From positions 1 through 34,633 of the forward strand of contig JACSRI010000142.1 of assembly GCA_014879845.1 (NCBI GenBank): DNA of 34,633 nt. The letters run 5' to 3'. Under the pieces are notes generated by a model that saw only the letters and a program-made list of their open reading frames with translations, ran no database searches and was not told the DNA's origin. The DNA comes from Opitutaceae bacterium (GTDB lineage Bacteria > Verrucomicrobiota > Verrucomicrobiia > Opitutales > Opitutaceae). The number at the start of each line of letters is the position of its first letter. Position 1 is the stretch's first letter. This document shows positions 1 to 8,562 of this stretch, in pieces. The translations under genes and the position numbers were made by a program.

Positions 1-36
1 AGGCCGCGGGGCGGCCGTCGTCCCGGCGCAGTCCGA

Positions 37-2373
37 TCATCCGCCGCCGAGGCGGAACTGGACGGAACGCGTGGCGCCGCCGAAGGTGATGGTCACGCCG
101 GCGGCGTCGTTGATCACGGTGGCGCTGCCCTTCACGGCGGAGACGGCCTTGACGCCGACAAGCTGCACCTTGAGATCCGCACCCGAGGGTGCGTCGATGC
201 CCATGTCCACGTCGGCCCCGCTGCGGCGCAGCGTCACGCGCGCTCCGCGCTCGCCGCCCGTCGTCGGCACGAGGCAGGAGGCCACGCCGCCGTCGGTGAG
301 TTCGTAGACGCGCAGCGTCGTGCCCTCCATGTAGTCGTAATCGGGCCGGTCGTCGCGCGCGCCGATGGCGATGATGGAGTTCTCGCGCACGAAGAGCGGC
401 ATGCTGAGAAAACCGTGCTGCGCGCGTTGCCAGCGACCGCCGGTCACGACCTCGCCGGTGAGGAAGTTGGTCCAGCGTCCGGCCGGGAGGTAATAATCCA
501 CGATACCGTCCTCCGAGAACACCGGTGCCACGAGCAGCGCCGGGCCGAGCAGATACTGGCGGTCGATCGTGTCACACGCCGGGTCGTCGGGAAACTCCAG
601 CACCATCGCGCGCATCATCGGGATGCCCTCGCGGTGCGCCTCCACGGCGGCGCCGAAGAGGTAGGGCATGAGGCGGCACTTCATCTTCGTGAACGTGCGC
701 AGGACGTCGCAGGCCTCGTTGTCGTAGTTCCACGGCACGCGGTAGGACGTGCTGCCGTGCAGGCGGCTGTGTGAGGACATCAGGCCGAAGGCGAGCCAGC
801 GCTTGTAGATCGCCGCGGGCGGCAGGCCCTCGAAGCCGCCGATGTCGTGGCTCCAGTAGCCGAAACCGCAGAGGCTGAGCGAGAGGCCGCCGCGCAAGCT
901 CTCGGCCATCGACTCGAACGTCGAGTTGCAGTCGCCACCCCAGTGGACCGGGAACTTCTGTCCGCCGACCGTGGCGGAGCGCGCGAAGACCACGGCCTCG
1001 CCGCGGCCGATCGACTTTTCCAGGACGCCGAAGACCACCTCGTTGTAGATCACGGCGTAGTGGTTGTGCATCTTCTGCGGGTCCGAGCCGTCGAACCAGG
1101 CCACGTCCGTCGGGATGCGCTCGCCGAAGTCGGTCTTGAAGCAATCCACGCCGATCTCGACGAGTTGACGCAGGTGCTCGGCAAACCAGCGGCGCGCGTC
1201 GGGGTTGGTGAAGTCGACGATGCCCATGCCGGGCTGCCACTGGTCGGTCTGCCACACCTCGCCGTTCGGCTTCTTGAGCAGGAATCCGCCGCGGCGGCCT
1301 TCGTCGAAGAGGCGCGAGTGCTGCGCGATATACGGATTGATCCAGACGCAGATCTTCAGCCCGCGCTTGTGCAGGCGGCGCAGCATGCCGATCGGGTCGG
1401 GGAAGGTCTTCGGGTCCCACTCGAACGAGCACCAGTCGAAGGCCTTCATCCAGAAACAGTCGAAGTGGAACACGTGCAGCGGCAGGTCGCGCTCCTTCAT
1501 GCCCTCGATGAAGCTCGTCACCGTGGCCTCGTCGTAGCTCGTGGTGAACGACGTCGTGAGCCACAGGCCAAACGACCACGCCGGCGGCAGCGCGGGGCGG
1601 CCGGTCAGCGCGGTGAGCTTGCGCAGCACGTCCTTCGGCGTGGGGCCGTGGATCACGTAATACTCGAGGCGCTCGCCCGGGACGCTGAACTGCACGCGCG
1701 AGACCTTCTCCGAGGCAACCTCGAAGGAGACGCCGCCGAGCTCGTTGACGAGCACGCCGTAGCCGCGGTTGGTGAGATAGAAGGGGACGGACTTGTAGGC
1801 CTGGTCGGATCCGGTGCCACCGTCCTTGTTCCAGTTCTCGATCACCTGGCCGTTCTTGGTGAAGGCCGTGAAACGTTCGCCCAGGCCGTAGACCTGTTCG
1901 CCGACGCCGAGCTGGAGTTGCTCATGCACGAACGTGCCCTGCGTCGCGTGCTGGACGTAACCCATGCCGCGGAAGCCACTCTTCGTGAGCACGCGGCCGC
2001 CGCCGATGAAGGCGAGTTCCCAGGCGTCGCCGCGTGTGAGACGGGCCTCGAGCTGGCCGGACTTGAAGGAGGCGGACTTCTCGTCGATGCGCGTCTCGGT
2101 CTTCGGCGCATTGACCGGCTGGAGCTCGATGAACGGACCGCGCTCGGCGGCGCCGGCGTAGTGTTCGATGCGAACCTTGATCACGTCCTCAATCGGCGAG
2201 CTGAGCGTGATCGTCAGCATCGGACCCGTGAGCGTGTCGCCGCGGTGGCGGATGTGGCGCGTGGGCGCGCTGATCACGAGGGAGCCGTGATCTTCCGAGA
2301 CATAATAGGCCTCCGCCGGGTAGTGTGCCTGCACACCGGGCTGAAGCATCCAGTTGCCATCCGTAAATTTCAT
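37..2373 (-). CDS. yicI: Alpha-xylosidase, GH31, YicI type
   Basis: Cytoplasmic glycoside hydrolase expected to release alpha-linked xylose from the non-reducing end of xyloglucan-derived oligosaccharides such as isoprimeverose. The 778-residue product matches E. coli YicI (772 aa) along its whole length, including the opening MKFTDGNWMLQPG, the substrate segment HVFHFDCFWMKAFDWC, the nucleophile motif FKTDFGERIP (Asp415) and the acid/base motif HWGGDC (Asp481). The C-terminal beta domains are complete and there is no signal peptide. The ATG fits the YicI start exactly; no clear Shine-Dalgarno precedes it. The gene is convergent with nothing and lies downstream of the TRAP/aldolase cluster on the same strand, but a terminator-like hairpin and its own palindromic operator candidate suggest separate transcription. 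No xylose isomerase or kinase is present in the window. Confidence 0.96.
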   Translation of the reverse strand: MKFTDGNWMLQPGVQAHYPAEAYYVSEDHGSLVISAPTRHIRHRGDTLTGPMLTITLSSPIEDVIKVRIEHYAGAAERGPFIELQPVNAPKTETRIDEKSASFKSGQLEARLTRGDAWELAFIGGGRVLTKSGFRGMGYVQHATQGTFVHEQLQLGVGEQVYGLGERFTAFTKNGQVIENWNKDGGTGSDQAYKSVPFYLTNRGYGVLVNELGGVSFEVASEKVSRVQFSVPGERLEYYVIHGPTPKDVLRKLTALTGRPALPPAWSFGLWLTTSFTTSYDEATVTSFIEGMKERDLPLHVFHFDCFWMKAFDWCSFEWDPKTFPDPIGMLRRLHKRGLKICVWINPYIAQHSRLFDEGRRGGFLLKKPNGEVWQTDQWQPGMGIVDFTNPDARRWFAEHLRQLVEIGVDCFKTDFGERIPTDVAWFDGSDPQKMHNHYAVIYNEVVFGVLEKSIGRGEAVVFARSATVGGQKFPVHWGGDCNSTFESMAESLRGGLSLSLCGFGYWSHDIGGFEGLPPAAIYKRWLAFGLMSSHSRLHGSTSYRVPWNYDNEACDVLRTFTKMKCRLMPYLFGAAVEAHREGIPMMRAMVLEFPDDPACDTIDRQYLLGPALLVAPVFSEDGIVDYYLPAGRWTNFLTGEVVTGGRWQRAQHGFLSMPLFVRENSIIAIGARDDRPDYDYMEGTTLRVYELTDGGVASCLVPTTGGERGARVTLRRSGADVDMGIDAPSGADLKVQLVGVKAVSAVKGSATVINDAAGVTITFGGATRSVQFRLGGG

Positions 2374-2404
2374 AGCGGGAACGCGAGGGGTCTAAACGAG
2401 GTAG

Positions 2405-2420
2405 GATTTACCGGTAAATC
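2405..2420. promoter_or_regulatory. Palindromic operator candidate before yicI
   Basis: GATTTACCGGTAAATC is a perfect 16-bp palindrome with a central CG, the layout of LacI-family operators. It sits 32 bp before the yicI ATG, where a repressor would cover the promoter. On the minus strand its TTTACC half followed 16 bases later by TTTAGA could be weak -35/-10 elements. A related half-site, TTTTTACCGG, lies about 60 bp further upstream at 2464-2473. No regulator gene is visible nearby, so the binding protein is unknown. Confidence 0.5.
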
Positions 2421-2581
2421 CCCAATGCCCCGATGGCCAGCAGAAAAACGGCTGCCGCTCTAGTTTTTACCGGCTGGCCCGTGGTGTCGCAGTCGTGTTT
2501 CCGGGGTCTCCGGGGCGCGCTCCTGACTCGAAGCGGATTGGCCGGGACCGGCGAGCGGTGCGTCAGTCCAAAATGAGAGCA

Positions 2582-2609
2582 ACGACCATCGGCCGTCGGC
2601 CGGTGTCGT
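2582..2609 (-). terminator. Terminator-like hairpin after dctQM
   Basis: Just past the dctQM stop codon, two 5-bp stems (ACGAC/GTCGT and CGGCC/GGCCG) separated by a small internal loop fold around a 3-base loop. On the minus strand the hairpin is followed by the moderately T-rich TTGCTCTCATTTTGG. It would separate the TRAP operon from yicI. Confidence 0.45.
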
Positions 2610-2611
2610 CC

Positions 2612-4480
2612 TCACGAGAACCCGAGCCAGCGCGGCAATGCCAGGGAGAGGTCGGGCCAGAAGCTGATGAGCAGCACGATGGCGAACTGCAGCCAGAAGT
2701 AGGGGAGCGAGGCGCGCAGGACCTCGCTCATCGGGCGGTTGAAGCGATAGGAGGCGAGGAACAGGCTCATACCCACGGGCGGCGTGAGAAAGCCGAGCCC
2801 GAGGTTGGCGAGAAACAGGATGCCCAGGTGCACCGGGCTGATGCCGTAGAGGGCGCCGAGCGGCACGATGAGCGGCACCACCACGATGATGGCGGAGAAG
2901 ACGTCCATCAGGCAGCCGACGATCAGGAGCACCACGGTGAGGCCGATGATGAACACGACACGCGAACTGACGTGCGCCTGCACGAGGTCGATCAGGCGCG
3001 ACGGCACCTGCTCGTCGACCAGGTAGTTGGTGAACGACTGCGCCACGGCGAGCACGAGCAGCACGCCGCCGATGAGCAGTCCGCTCTCCTTCATCGCGTG
3101 CACCATCGAGCGGGGCTTGAGGTCGCGATAGACGAATGCCTCGATCACGAACGCGTAGAGGGCGGTGACCGCCGCGGCCTCCACGGGGTTGGCCAGGCCC
3201 GAGAAGATCGCACCGAGGCTGACGACCGGGATGAGCAGTTCCCAAAAGGCCTCGCGCGTGGCCGCGAACGCCTCGCGCGCGTTGAAGGTCCAGCCCGCCG
3301 CGTCCGCGGCGGACGCAGGCCGTATCCACGCGGCCCATGCCGCCGTCGTGACCGCGAGCAGCAGGCCCGGCACGATGCCGGCGAGGAACATGGCCTTGAT
3401 CTCCACGTCGGCCACGATCGCGTAGACGATGAGCGGCAGACACGGCGCGAAGAGCAGGCCGATCGAGCCCGATCCGGTGAGCAGCCCGATGGCCGTGCGC
3501 TCCGGGTAGCGCGCACTGACGAGGAAGGGCACGAGCAGGCCGCCGAGCGCGAGGATCGTCACGCCCGAGGCGCCGGTGAGCGAGGTGAAGAATGCGCACG
3601 CGCCGACCGTGACGATCGCCGGTCCCGCGCGCATGTCGCCCACGAGCGCGCGCAGCAGGCGGATCATGCGCTGGGAGGTGCCGCCCTCGGCGAGGAAGTA
3701 GCCGGCCAGGGTGAAGAGCGGCAGCGACGGGATCACCCCGTTGGTCGCGAGGCTGTACTGCGAGACGGTCGCGGCGGCGAGGGTCACACCACCGCCCCAG
3801 AGCAGGACGAGGGCGGCACCACCGAGCAGCACGAAGATCGGCGCTCCCAGCACCACCGCGACGAAGATCGCGCCGAGCAGGACGTGTGGCAGTGTGTTCG
3901 TCTCCGGCTCGATCCGGAGCACGATGAGCGCGAGGCCCGCGGCGAGGGCCGCGGCCGCGAGGCGCACCGGCCAGCGAGGGCTGCAGCGCAGGAGTAGCCG
4001 CACGGCGATGATGAGAAAACCCGCGAGCAGCGGTGTCTGCGCCGCCCATACCGGCAGGCCGATGGCGGAGGACACGCCGGTCGTGCGCTCGGAAAGCAGG
4101 AACTCCCAGCTTCCCTTGGCGAGCAGCAACGCGATGCCGGCCGAGATGCCTGCGCGCATGATTTCGAACACCGCGCCCCACGGCGCGCGCGCCTTCGCAA
4201 AACCCTGCGTGATGGTGAGCAGCCGCGACTCGCGCGCCGCCAGCGCACCACCGAACATGCTGATGAAGAGCGTGAGATGCTGCGTGAGCCAGTTGCCACC
4301 CGGCACGCCGGCCTTGAACACCGTGCGCGCCACGATCTCCGCCAGCGGGATCAGGACCACCGCCGCGAGCGCGAGGACCAGCGCCGCGTCCTCGACCCCG
4401 TGCAGGATGCGCCAGACGAGCGGGCGGTGCGGAGTCGCGGCCTGCGGGGGCGGAGTGGCTGGCGACGCGGTGTCGGACAC
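2612..4480 (-). CDS. TRAP transporter fused small and large permease (DctQM)
   Basis: Inner-membrane permease of a tripartite ATP-independent periplasmic transporter, driving solute uptake with an ion gradient. The 622-residue chain joins a DctQ-like domain (about residues 20-190, with ARTVFKAGVPGGNWLTQHL and RESRLLTITQG) to a DctM domain (about 200-622, starting VVLGAPIFVLLGGAAL and ending in GLGFLTPPVGMSLFLAS). Fusions of Q and M are well known in this family. The start is GTG, 4 bases after the dctP stop, so the two genes are almost certainly co-translated. Gene order eda-tatT-dctP-dctQM suggests one operon. The substrate cannot be read from the permease itself. Confidence 0.93.
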   Translation of the reverse strand: MSDTASPATPPPQAATPHRPLVWRILHGVEDAALVLALAAVVLIPLAEIVARTVFKAGVPGGNWLTQHLTLFISMFGGALAARESRLLTITQGFAKARAPWGAVFEIMRAGISAGIALLLAKGSWEFLLSERTTGVSSAIGLPVWAAQTPLLAGFLIIAVRLLLRCSPRWPVRLAAAALAAGLALIVLRIEPETNTLPHVLLGAIFVAVVLGAPIFVLLGGAALVLLWGGGVTLAAATVSQYSLATNGVIPSLPLFTLAGYFLAEGGTSQRMIRLLRALVGDMRAGPAIVTVGACAFFTSLTGASGVTILALGGLLVPFLVSARYPERTAIGLLTGSGSIGLLFAPCLPLIVYAIVADVEIKAMFLAGIVPGLLLAVTTAAWAAWIRPASAADAAGWTFNAREAFAATREAFWELLIPVVSLGAIFSGLANPVEAAAVTALYAFVIEAFVYRDLKPRSMVHAMKESGLLIGGVLLVLAVAQSFTNYLVDEQVPSRLIDLVQAHVSSRVVFIIGLTVVLLIVGCLMDVFSAIIVVVPLIVPLGALYGISPVHLGILFLANLGLGFLTPPVGMSLFLASYRFNRPMSEVLRASLPYFWLQFAIVLLISFWPDLSLALPRWLGFS

Positions 4481-4484
4481 GGCG

Positions 4485-5516
4485 TCAGGGTGCGGCCGGC
4501 GCCGGATGGTTCGCGCGATGCGTGGCGAGCGTGCCCATGATCGCGTCGTAGTCGTCGGCCGGCACGACAGTGCCGCGCGTCTTCGGCTGCACCGTATCGA
4601 AAAACTCGATCCACTTCTTCTCGAGCGCGGTGTCGATCTTGTGCACGATCAGGCCGCGGCTCTCCATCGCCGTGATCGACTCGAGCATCTCCGCCCGCGC
4701 GGCGGTGCGGATCTTCTGGCAGGCCTCGGTCCCGGTGCGTTTCAGGAGTTCCTGCTGCGCCGGGGAGAGGTCGTCCCAGACCTTGCGGGTGATGACCAGG
4801 CCGCCGACGAGCGGCGCCCAGTTCAGCGGGAGAAAGTGCGGCGCGGGCTGGTAGAATTGTCCGGCCAGACCGTAGAACGGCGGCGCCGTCACGACCGTGA
4901 TCAGGCCCGTCTGCAGGCTCACCAGGATGTCGGTCGGCTCGAGCACGACGGGCTGCATCGAGAGTTCCCGCACCACCTCGACCGTGCCCGGGCTGTTGGC
5001 GATGACGAAGACCTTCTCGCCGCGCAGGTCGGCCGGCTCGATGAGCGGTTTCTTGGAGAAGAAATTGATCCAACCCGAGTCGAACCACCCGAGCACGACG
5101 AAGCCCTTCTCATACATCTTCTGCTCGTACTTCGGCGCCATCACGGCGAGGACGTGCTCGACCTCGTCGAGCGAACGGTAGGCCATCGGGATGTTCTGCA
5201 GGCCGGAGACTCCGCCCTCGATGTCGCCCAGGCCCGCGGTGGTGATCAGGCCCGCGTGCAACTGCCCGAGGCGCATCCGGCGCACCATGTCGGACTCGCC
5301 GCCCATGGTGCCGTCGGTGAACATCGTCACCGCCACGCCGCCATCCGGCCCGGTTTTCCAGCCCTGCGCCATCTCCTGCAGGATGAGATGGAACGAGGTG
5401 CCCTTGGGCGCGAGGGTCGCGAGTTTGACCCGGGCGGGCTTGGCCGCGGCCGGCAGCGCTGACGCGGCGAGTATCAGGACGAGCGTGAGAAGATGAAGCG
5501 AGGTGCGGCGGAACAT
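4485..5516 (-). CDS. TRAP transporter substrate-binding protein (DctP, TatP-like)
   Basis: Periplasmic solute-binding component. I chose the ATG at 5516 because it gives a normal signal peptide (MFRRTS, hydrophobic core, then LPAAAKP, cleavage near residue 25); in-frame starts at 5534 (ATG) and 5558 (GTG) add a short unusual leader. The mature part shows the DctP fold signatures KLATLAPKGT, then FTDGTMGGESDMVRRMRLGQL and the GEKVFVIANSPG segment near residues 166-177. Classical carboxylate-binding DctP proteins carry an arginine in that segment; here residue 170 is Phe. With a TatT gene directly upstream, this fits the TPR-associated TRAP subgroup, whose characterised Treponema member has a hydrophobic cleft. 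An imperfect hairpin at 5590-5608 lies between tatT and this gene. Confidence 0.9.
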   Translation of the reverse strand: MFRRTSLHLLTLVLILAASALPAAAKPARVKLATLAPKGTSFHLILQEMAQGWKTGPDGGVAVTMFTDGTMGGESDMVRRMRLGQLHAGLITTAGLGDIEGGVSGLQNIPMAYRSLDEVEHVLAVMAPKYEQKMYEKGFVVLGWFDSGWINFFSKKPLIEPADLRGEKVFVIANSPGTVEVVRELSMQPVVLEPTDILVSLQTGLITVVTAPPFYGLAGQFYQPAPHFLPLNWAPLVGGLVITRKVWDDLSPAQQELLKRTGTEACQKIRTAARAEMLESITAMESRGLIVHKIDTALEKKWIEFFDTVQPKTRGTVVPADDYDAIMGTLATHRANHPAPAAP

Positions 5517-5609
5517 CGTGACGAAAGGGAACATGCGGGAAGGAGACGGCGGGGACACGGTGAGGCGATGACCGGCGGTGCCTCCGCGGCGGTCACTCAG
5601 AGCGACCGG

Positions 5610-6560
5610 CTATTCGAGGAAAAGTTCATCGACGCGGCCGAGGAGCCAGCGGGCGCGTTCTTGCATGACGACATTGGCGAGGCGGTTCTTCTCGGTCTTG
5701 GTCACGTCGATGGCGAGCGCGCGCTGGAGCAGTTGGGTGAACTCCGCGCGGTTTTGCTGTCCCACGCTGACGGACTCGGCAAACACCACGAACGGGCTCG
5801 CACTCTGCCCCCGGCTTTCGGCCACGATCTGGTCGAAGAGAGCGCGCGCCTTGCGGATGCCCTCGGCGCCCGCGCCGGGTCGTGCGAGTTCGTAGCTCAT
5901 GAGAAACTCCCGCAGCGTGCCGTCGCCCCAGGTCGGATCGAGCGCGACCGCGCGGTCGACCAGCGCCTCGACCTGCGGCTGGCGCGCGACGAGCGCGGGC
6001 TCCGTCTTGCCCAGGGAGATGGCGGCGCCGAGCGAGGTGCAGGCCCAGTACATGAGCCCGACGTCGGCTTTGCGCAGCGTCGCGACGGCGGCGAACGGGT
6101 CGCGCGCAAACGCCTCGGCAAAACCCGCGTGACGCGCCTCCAGCCCGCGCATGGCGTAGTCGTGCGCGCGAAGGTAGAAGGCGCGTGCGCGCACGTGGCC
6201 GTGTTGCGCCGCGGCAAAATCATCGGCTTCGATGAAGTCCGCCGGCTGCTGCACCCAGACGAACGCATATTGCGTGAAGCCGCCGGCCGCGGCCATGAGC
6301 AGTTCGTCGTTGTCCGGCTGCTCCCAGATGAGCGTCTCGATCAGCTTGAGGCTGAACGGCACGGCCTGCCCGGCGAACTCCGGGTCGCTTTCGGCCGCGA
6401 AGGCCCCGCCGGCGCTTGAAGCGAGGGCGGAGCCGACTTGTTTGATGGCGAACTGCTTTACCGAGCAGCCGCCGAGCACCAGCACAGCGACTGTTCCGGC
6501 GAGCACGCGCGAGGCCGTCGACCGCGCGCCCCAGGGGCGAAGGTGGCGCGGCCGCATCAT
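5610..6560 (-). CDS. TRAP transporter TatT component lipoprotein
   Basis: A 316-residue outer-envelope lipoprotein with a signal peptide and lipobox LGGC (Cys32). The mature part is all-helical with degenerate TPR-like units, for example around EALVDRAVALDPTWGDGTLREFL, and resembles the TatT family described from Treponema pallidum, in which a TPR protein assembles with the periplasmic TRAP binding protein. Its ATG overlaps the stop of the aldolase gene (ATGA), with AAGG just upstream, so translation is coupled. The dctP gene follows after about 90 bases. TatT is thought to help receive or store the ligand before it reaches DctP, but its exact role is not settled. Confidence 0.85.
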   Translation of the reverse strand: MMRPRHLRPWGARSTASRVLAGTVAVLVLGGCSVKQFAIKQVGSALASSAGGAFAAESDPEFAGQAVPFSLKLIETLIWEQPDNDELLMAAAGGFTQYAFVWVQQPADFIEADDFAAAQHGHVRARAFYLRAHDYAMRGLEARHAGFAEAFARDPFAAVATLRKADVGLMYWACTSLGAAISLGKTEPALVARQPQVEALVDRAVALDPTWGDGTLREFLMSYELARPGAGAEGIRKARALFDQIVAESRGQSASPFVVFAESVSVGQQNRAEFTQLLQRALAIDVTKTEKNRLANVVMQERARWLLGRVDELFLE

Positions 6561-7201
6561 CAGCCCTTCACGGCGGCCACGGCCTTGACGAAGGCCTGGG
6601 CGCGCGCGGTGATTGTGGCCCAGTCCTTGGCCTTGAGCGCCTTGGCGTCGACCAGCGCGCTGCCCGCCCCCGTGGCCCAGGCCCCGGCCTTGAGAAAATC
6701 ACCCACCGTCTCGGGCGTGACGCCGCCCGTCGGGACGAAATCGATGTGCGGCAGCGGCCCCTTGATGGACTTGATGTAGGCCGGCCCGAAGAATTCGGCC
6801 GGGAAAATCTTCACCGCGTCGGCGCCGGCTTCCCAGGCGTTGACGATCTCGGTGGGCGTGAGCGCACCGGCGAAGACCGGCACGGAGTAGCGGCGGCACA
6901 GCGTGATGACCTCCGGGCGCAGCGCCGGGGTGACGATGAACTTCGCGCCGGCGAGGATGCCGGCCCGCGCGGTCTCGGCGTCGAGCACCGTGCCGAGGCC
7001 GAAGATGAAATCGGGCAGGGCGGAGGTGACCTGCTCCATCACCTTGATCGCGCCCGGCGTGGTCATGGTCAGCTCGATGCTGGTCAGACCGCCGGCCGCG
7101 AGAGCCTTGGCACAATCGGCGAGGCCGTCGGCGCTGTCGGCGCGGATGATGCCCACGACCTTCTCGGCGTGGAGTTTGGAGAGAACCGCTTCTTTCTTCA
7201 T
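6560..7201 (-). CDS. eda: 2-dehydro-3-deoxyphosphogluconate (KDPG) aldolase family
   Basis: Class I aldolase splitting 2-keto-3-deoxy-6-phosphogluconate (or the galacto epimer) into pyruvate and glyceraldehyde 3-phosphate, the last step of the Entner-Doudoroff and uronate routes. The 213-residue product has the catalytic Glu43 in SIELTMTTPG, the glycine motif GLGTVLDAE, the Schiff-base Lys131 in AVKIFPAEFFGP and the phosphate-binding PTGGVTPE. The start at 7201 (MKKEAVLSKL) matches family length better than the in-frame start at 7237. It is translationally coupled to tatT, an unusual link between a sugar-acid aldolase and a TRAP transporter. Pectin genes 9 kb away would supply suitable uronates. 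Aldolases acting on other 2-keto-3-deoxy acids cannot be excluded. Confidence 0.92.
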   Translation of the reverse strand: MKKEAVLSKLHAEKVVGIIRADSADGLADCAKALAAGGLTSIELTMTTPGAIKVMEQVTSALPDFIFGLGTVLDAETARAGILAGAKFIVTPALRPEVITLCRRYSVPVFAGALTPTEIVNAWEAGADAVKIFPAEFFGPAYIKSIKGPLPHIDFVPTGGVTPETVGDFLKAGAWATGAGSALVDAKALKAKDWATITARAQAFVKAVAAVKG

Positions 7202-7296
7202 GGGTGTTCCGTCAGGGTCGGTAGACCATGCCGGCAACCGCCGAGGAGGGGCAAACCCAAAGAACCGGTCGCCGGCGGCCCCGCGCTCGCTCCTCC

Positions 7297-8511
7297 CTAC
7301 ACCCGCGCCGACAACATCGACGGGGCAAAGACCGGCACGCCCAGCCGGGCGCCCTCGCGCTGGGCGTAGGCCACGAGCTTGCCGATGAAACGCTCGTTGA
7401 TGACCGAGCCGCGCGTGACCAGCGGGATCGCATCGATCTCTGGCGGCGGAAAGTCCGTGGCCACGATCTGCCCCGTGGCGAGATCGCGCGGGTCCTTATA
7501 CTGGATCGCGCACGCGCTGCGCGCGATGACGAGCGTGAGCGTGGTGCCCTCGACGCCGAAGGCGCGGTGCACGGTGTCATCCGGCAGGGGCAACGCCGGC
7601 GCGCCGGGATGCCGCTCGACCGCGCGAGAGAGGCCGGGCGAAAGGATGTCGGCGCCGCGCGCTTGCAGCGCGCCGCGAAAGGCCGAGGTGACGATGGTGT
7701 GGACTTCGGCGAGGAAACGCCGGGCCTCGCGCTCGGAGGTCGGACGCCGGTGCAGGGCCGCGGCGTGCAGGGCCTGCGCGCCCGCCTCATCGACCTGAAG
7801 GAGCAGGTCGATCCAGCACTTCTCGCCGGCCAGCACCATGCCCGACCAGGCGAGCACGATGGGCGCAGACGCCTTGGGCATGCCTGCGTCGTAGGCGACG
7901 GTGTGCACCTCGCCCAGGCCGACCTCGGCGAGCGCGCGCTGGGCGAGCGCGTCGATCTCGTCCGGGCGCAGCCGCGTGCTGCCGATCGCCACGGCCGGGC
8001 GCGGGCTCGCGGCTGCCGGGGCGACGGCGGCCGGCCGCTCGCCGCGCGTCCCGCGCGGGCCGCCGATCAACTCGCCGAGCAGATTGTAGCGCTGGGCCAG
8101 CGCCTCGAGATCGTCGATGTGCTGCTGGAGTTCGCGCTGCACCTGCAGGGTCCGCTCGGCCACGCGCACCCGCGCGAGCATTTCGAGGGGATTGAAGGGC
8201 TTGGTGAGAAAGTCGTCGGCCCCGGCGTCGAGGCCCTCGGCGATCGAGGCCTTGTCGTTTTTCGCGCTGAGCAGGATCACATACGGCCGGTGGCGCAGCG
8301 CCATGTCGCGCAGTTTCGAGACCACATCCGGGCCGCTCATCCCGGGCATGACCCAATCGATGATCGTGATGGCCGGCGGGTCGGGCTCGATCATCTTCTC
8401 GATCGCCGCCTCGCCCGACTCGACGTCGACAACCTCGTGGTCGGCGCGTCGGAGGAACGCGGCCACGAGGCGGCGGGAGGCCTGGTCATCGTCGGCGACG
8501 AGGATCTTCAT
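7297..8511 (-). CDS. Response regulator with C-terminal CheX-like domain
   Basis: A 404-residue two-domain signalling protein. Residues 1-120 form a receiver domain with acidic pocket Asp8/Asp9, phospho-acceptor Asp52 (IIDWVMPGMSG), Ser82 (ILLSAKND) and Lys104 (LTKPFNP). A helical linker (about 121-150, VQRELQQHIDDLEALAQRYN) leads to a roughly 230-residue output domain with no DNA-binding motif. Its FLAEVHTIVTSAFRGALQ stretch followed by ILSPGLSRAVE resembles CheC/CheX phosphatase-type domains; this is by-eye similarity, not certain. There is no histidine kinase or chemotaxis gene nearby. A TAGAGT -10-like element 12 bases before the ATG suggests a near-leaderless transcript. The 95-bp gap to eda shows no clear signal. 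Confidence 0.8.
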   Translation of the reverse strand: MKILVADDDQASRRLVAAFLRRADHEVVDVESGEAAIEKMIEPDPPAITIIDWVMPGMSGPDVVSKLRDMALRHRPYVILLSAKNDKASIAEGLDAGADDFLTKPFNPLEMLARVRVAERTLQVQRELQQHIDDLEALAQRYNLLGELIGGPRGTRGERPAAVAPAAASPRPAVAIGSTRLRPDEIDALAQRALAEVGLGEVHTVAYDAGMPKASAPIVLAWSGMVLAGEKCWIDLLLQVDEAGAQALHAAALHRRPTSEREARRFLAEVHTIVTSAFRGALQARGADILSPGLSRAVERHPGAPALPLPDDTVHRAFGVEGTTLTLVIARSACAIQYKDPRDLATGQIVATDFPPPEIDAIPLVTRGSVINERFIGKLVAYAQREGARLGVPVFAPSMLSARV

Positions 8512-8562
8512 GCGGTGCCGGGCACTCTAGAGGGACGATCGCGTCGGGATCACGCCCGGAGT

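Noticed and set aside
847-2463. 538-codon plus-strand frame opposite yicI
   Set aside because: Antisense shadow of a full-length, motif-complete alpha-xylosidase.
7202-7296. Possible riboswitch or attenuator in the gap before eda
   Set aside because: Only weak GC-rich pairings can be drawn; no recognisable aptamer core.
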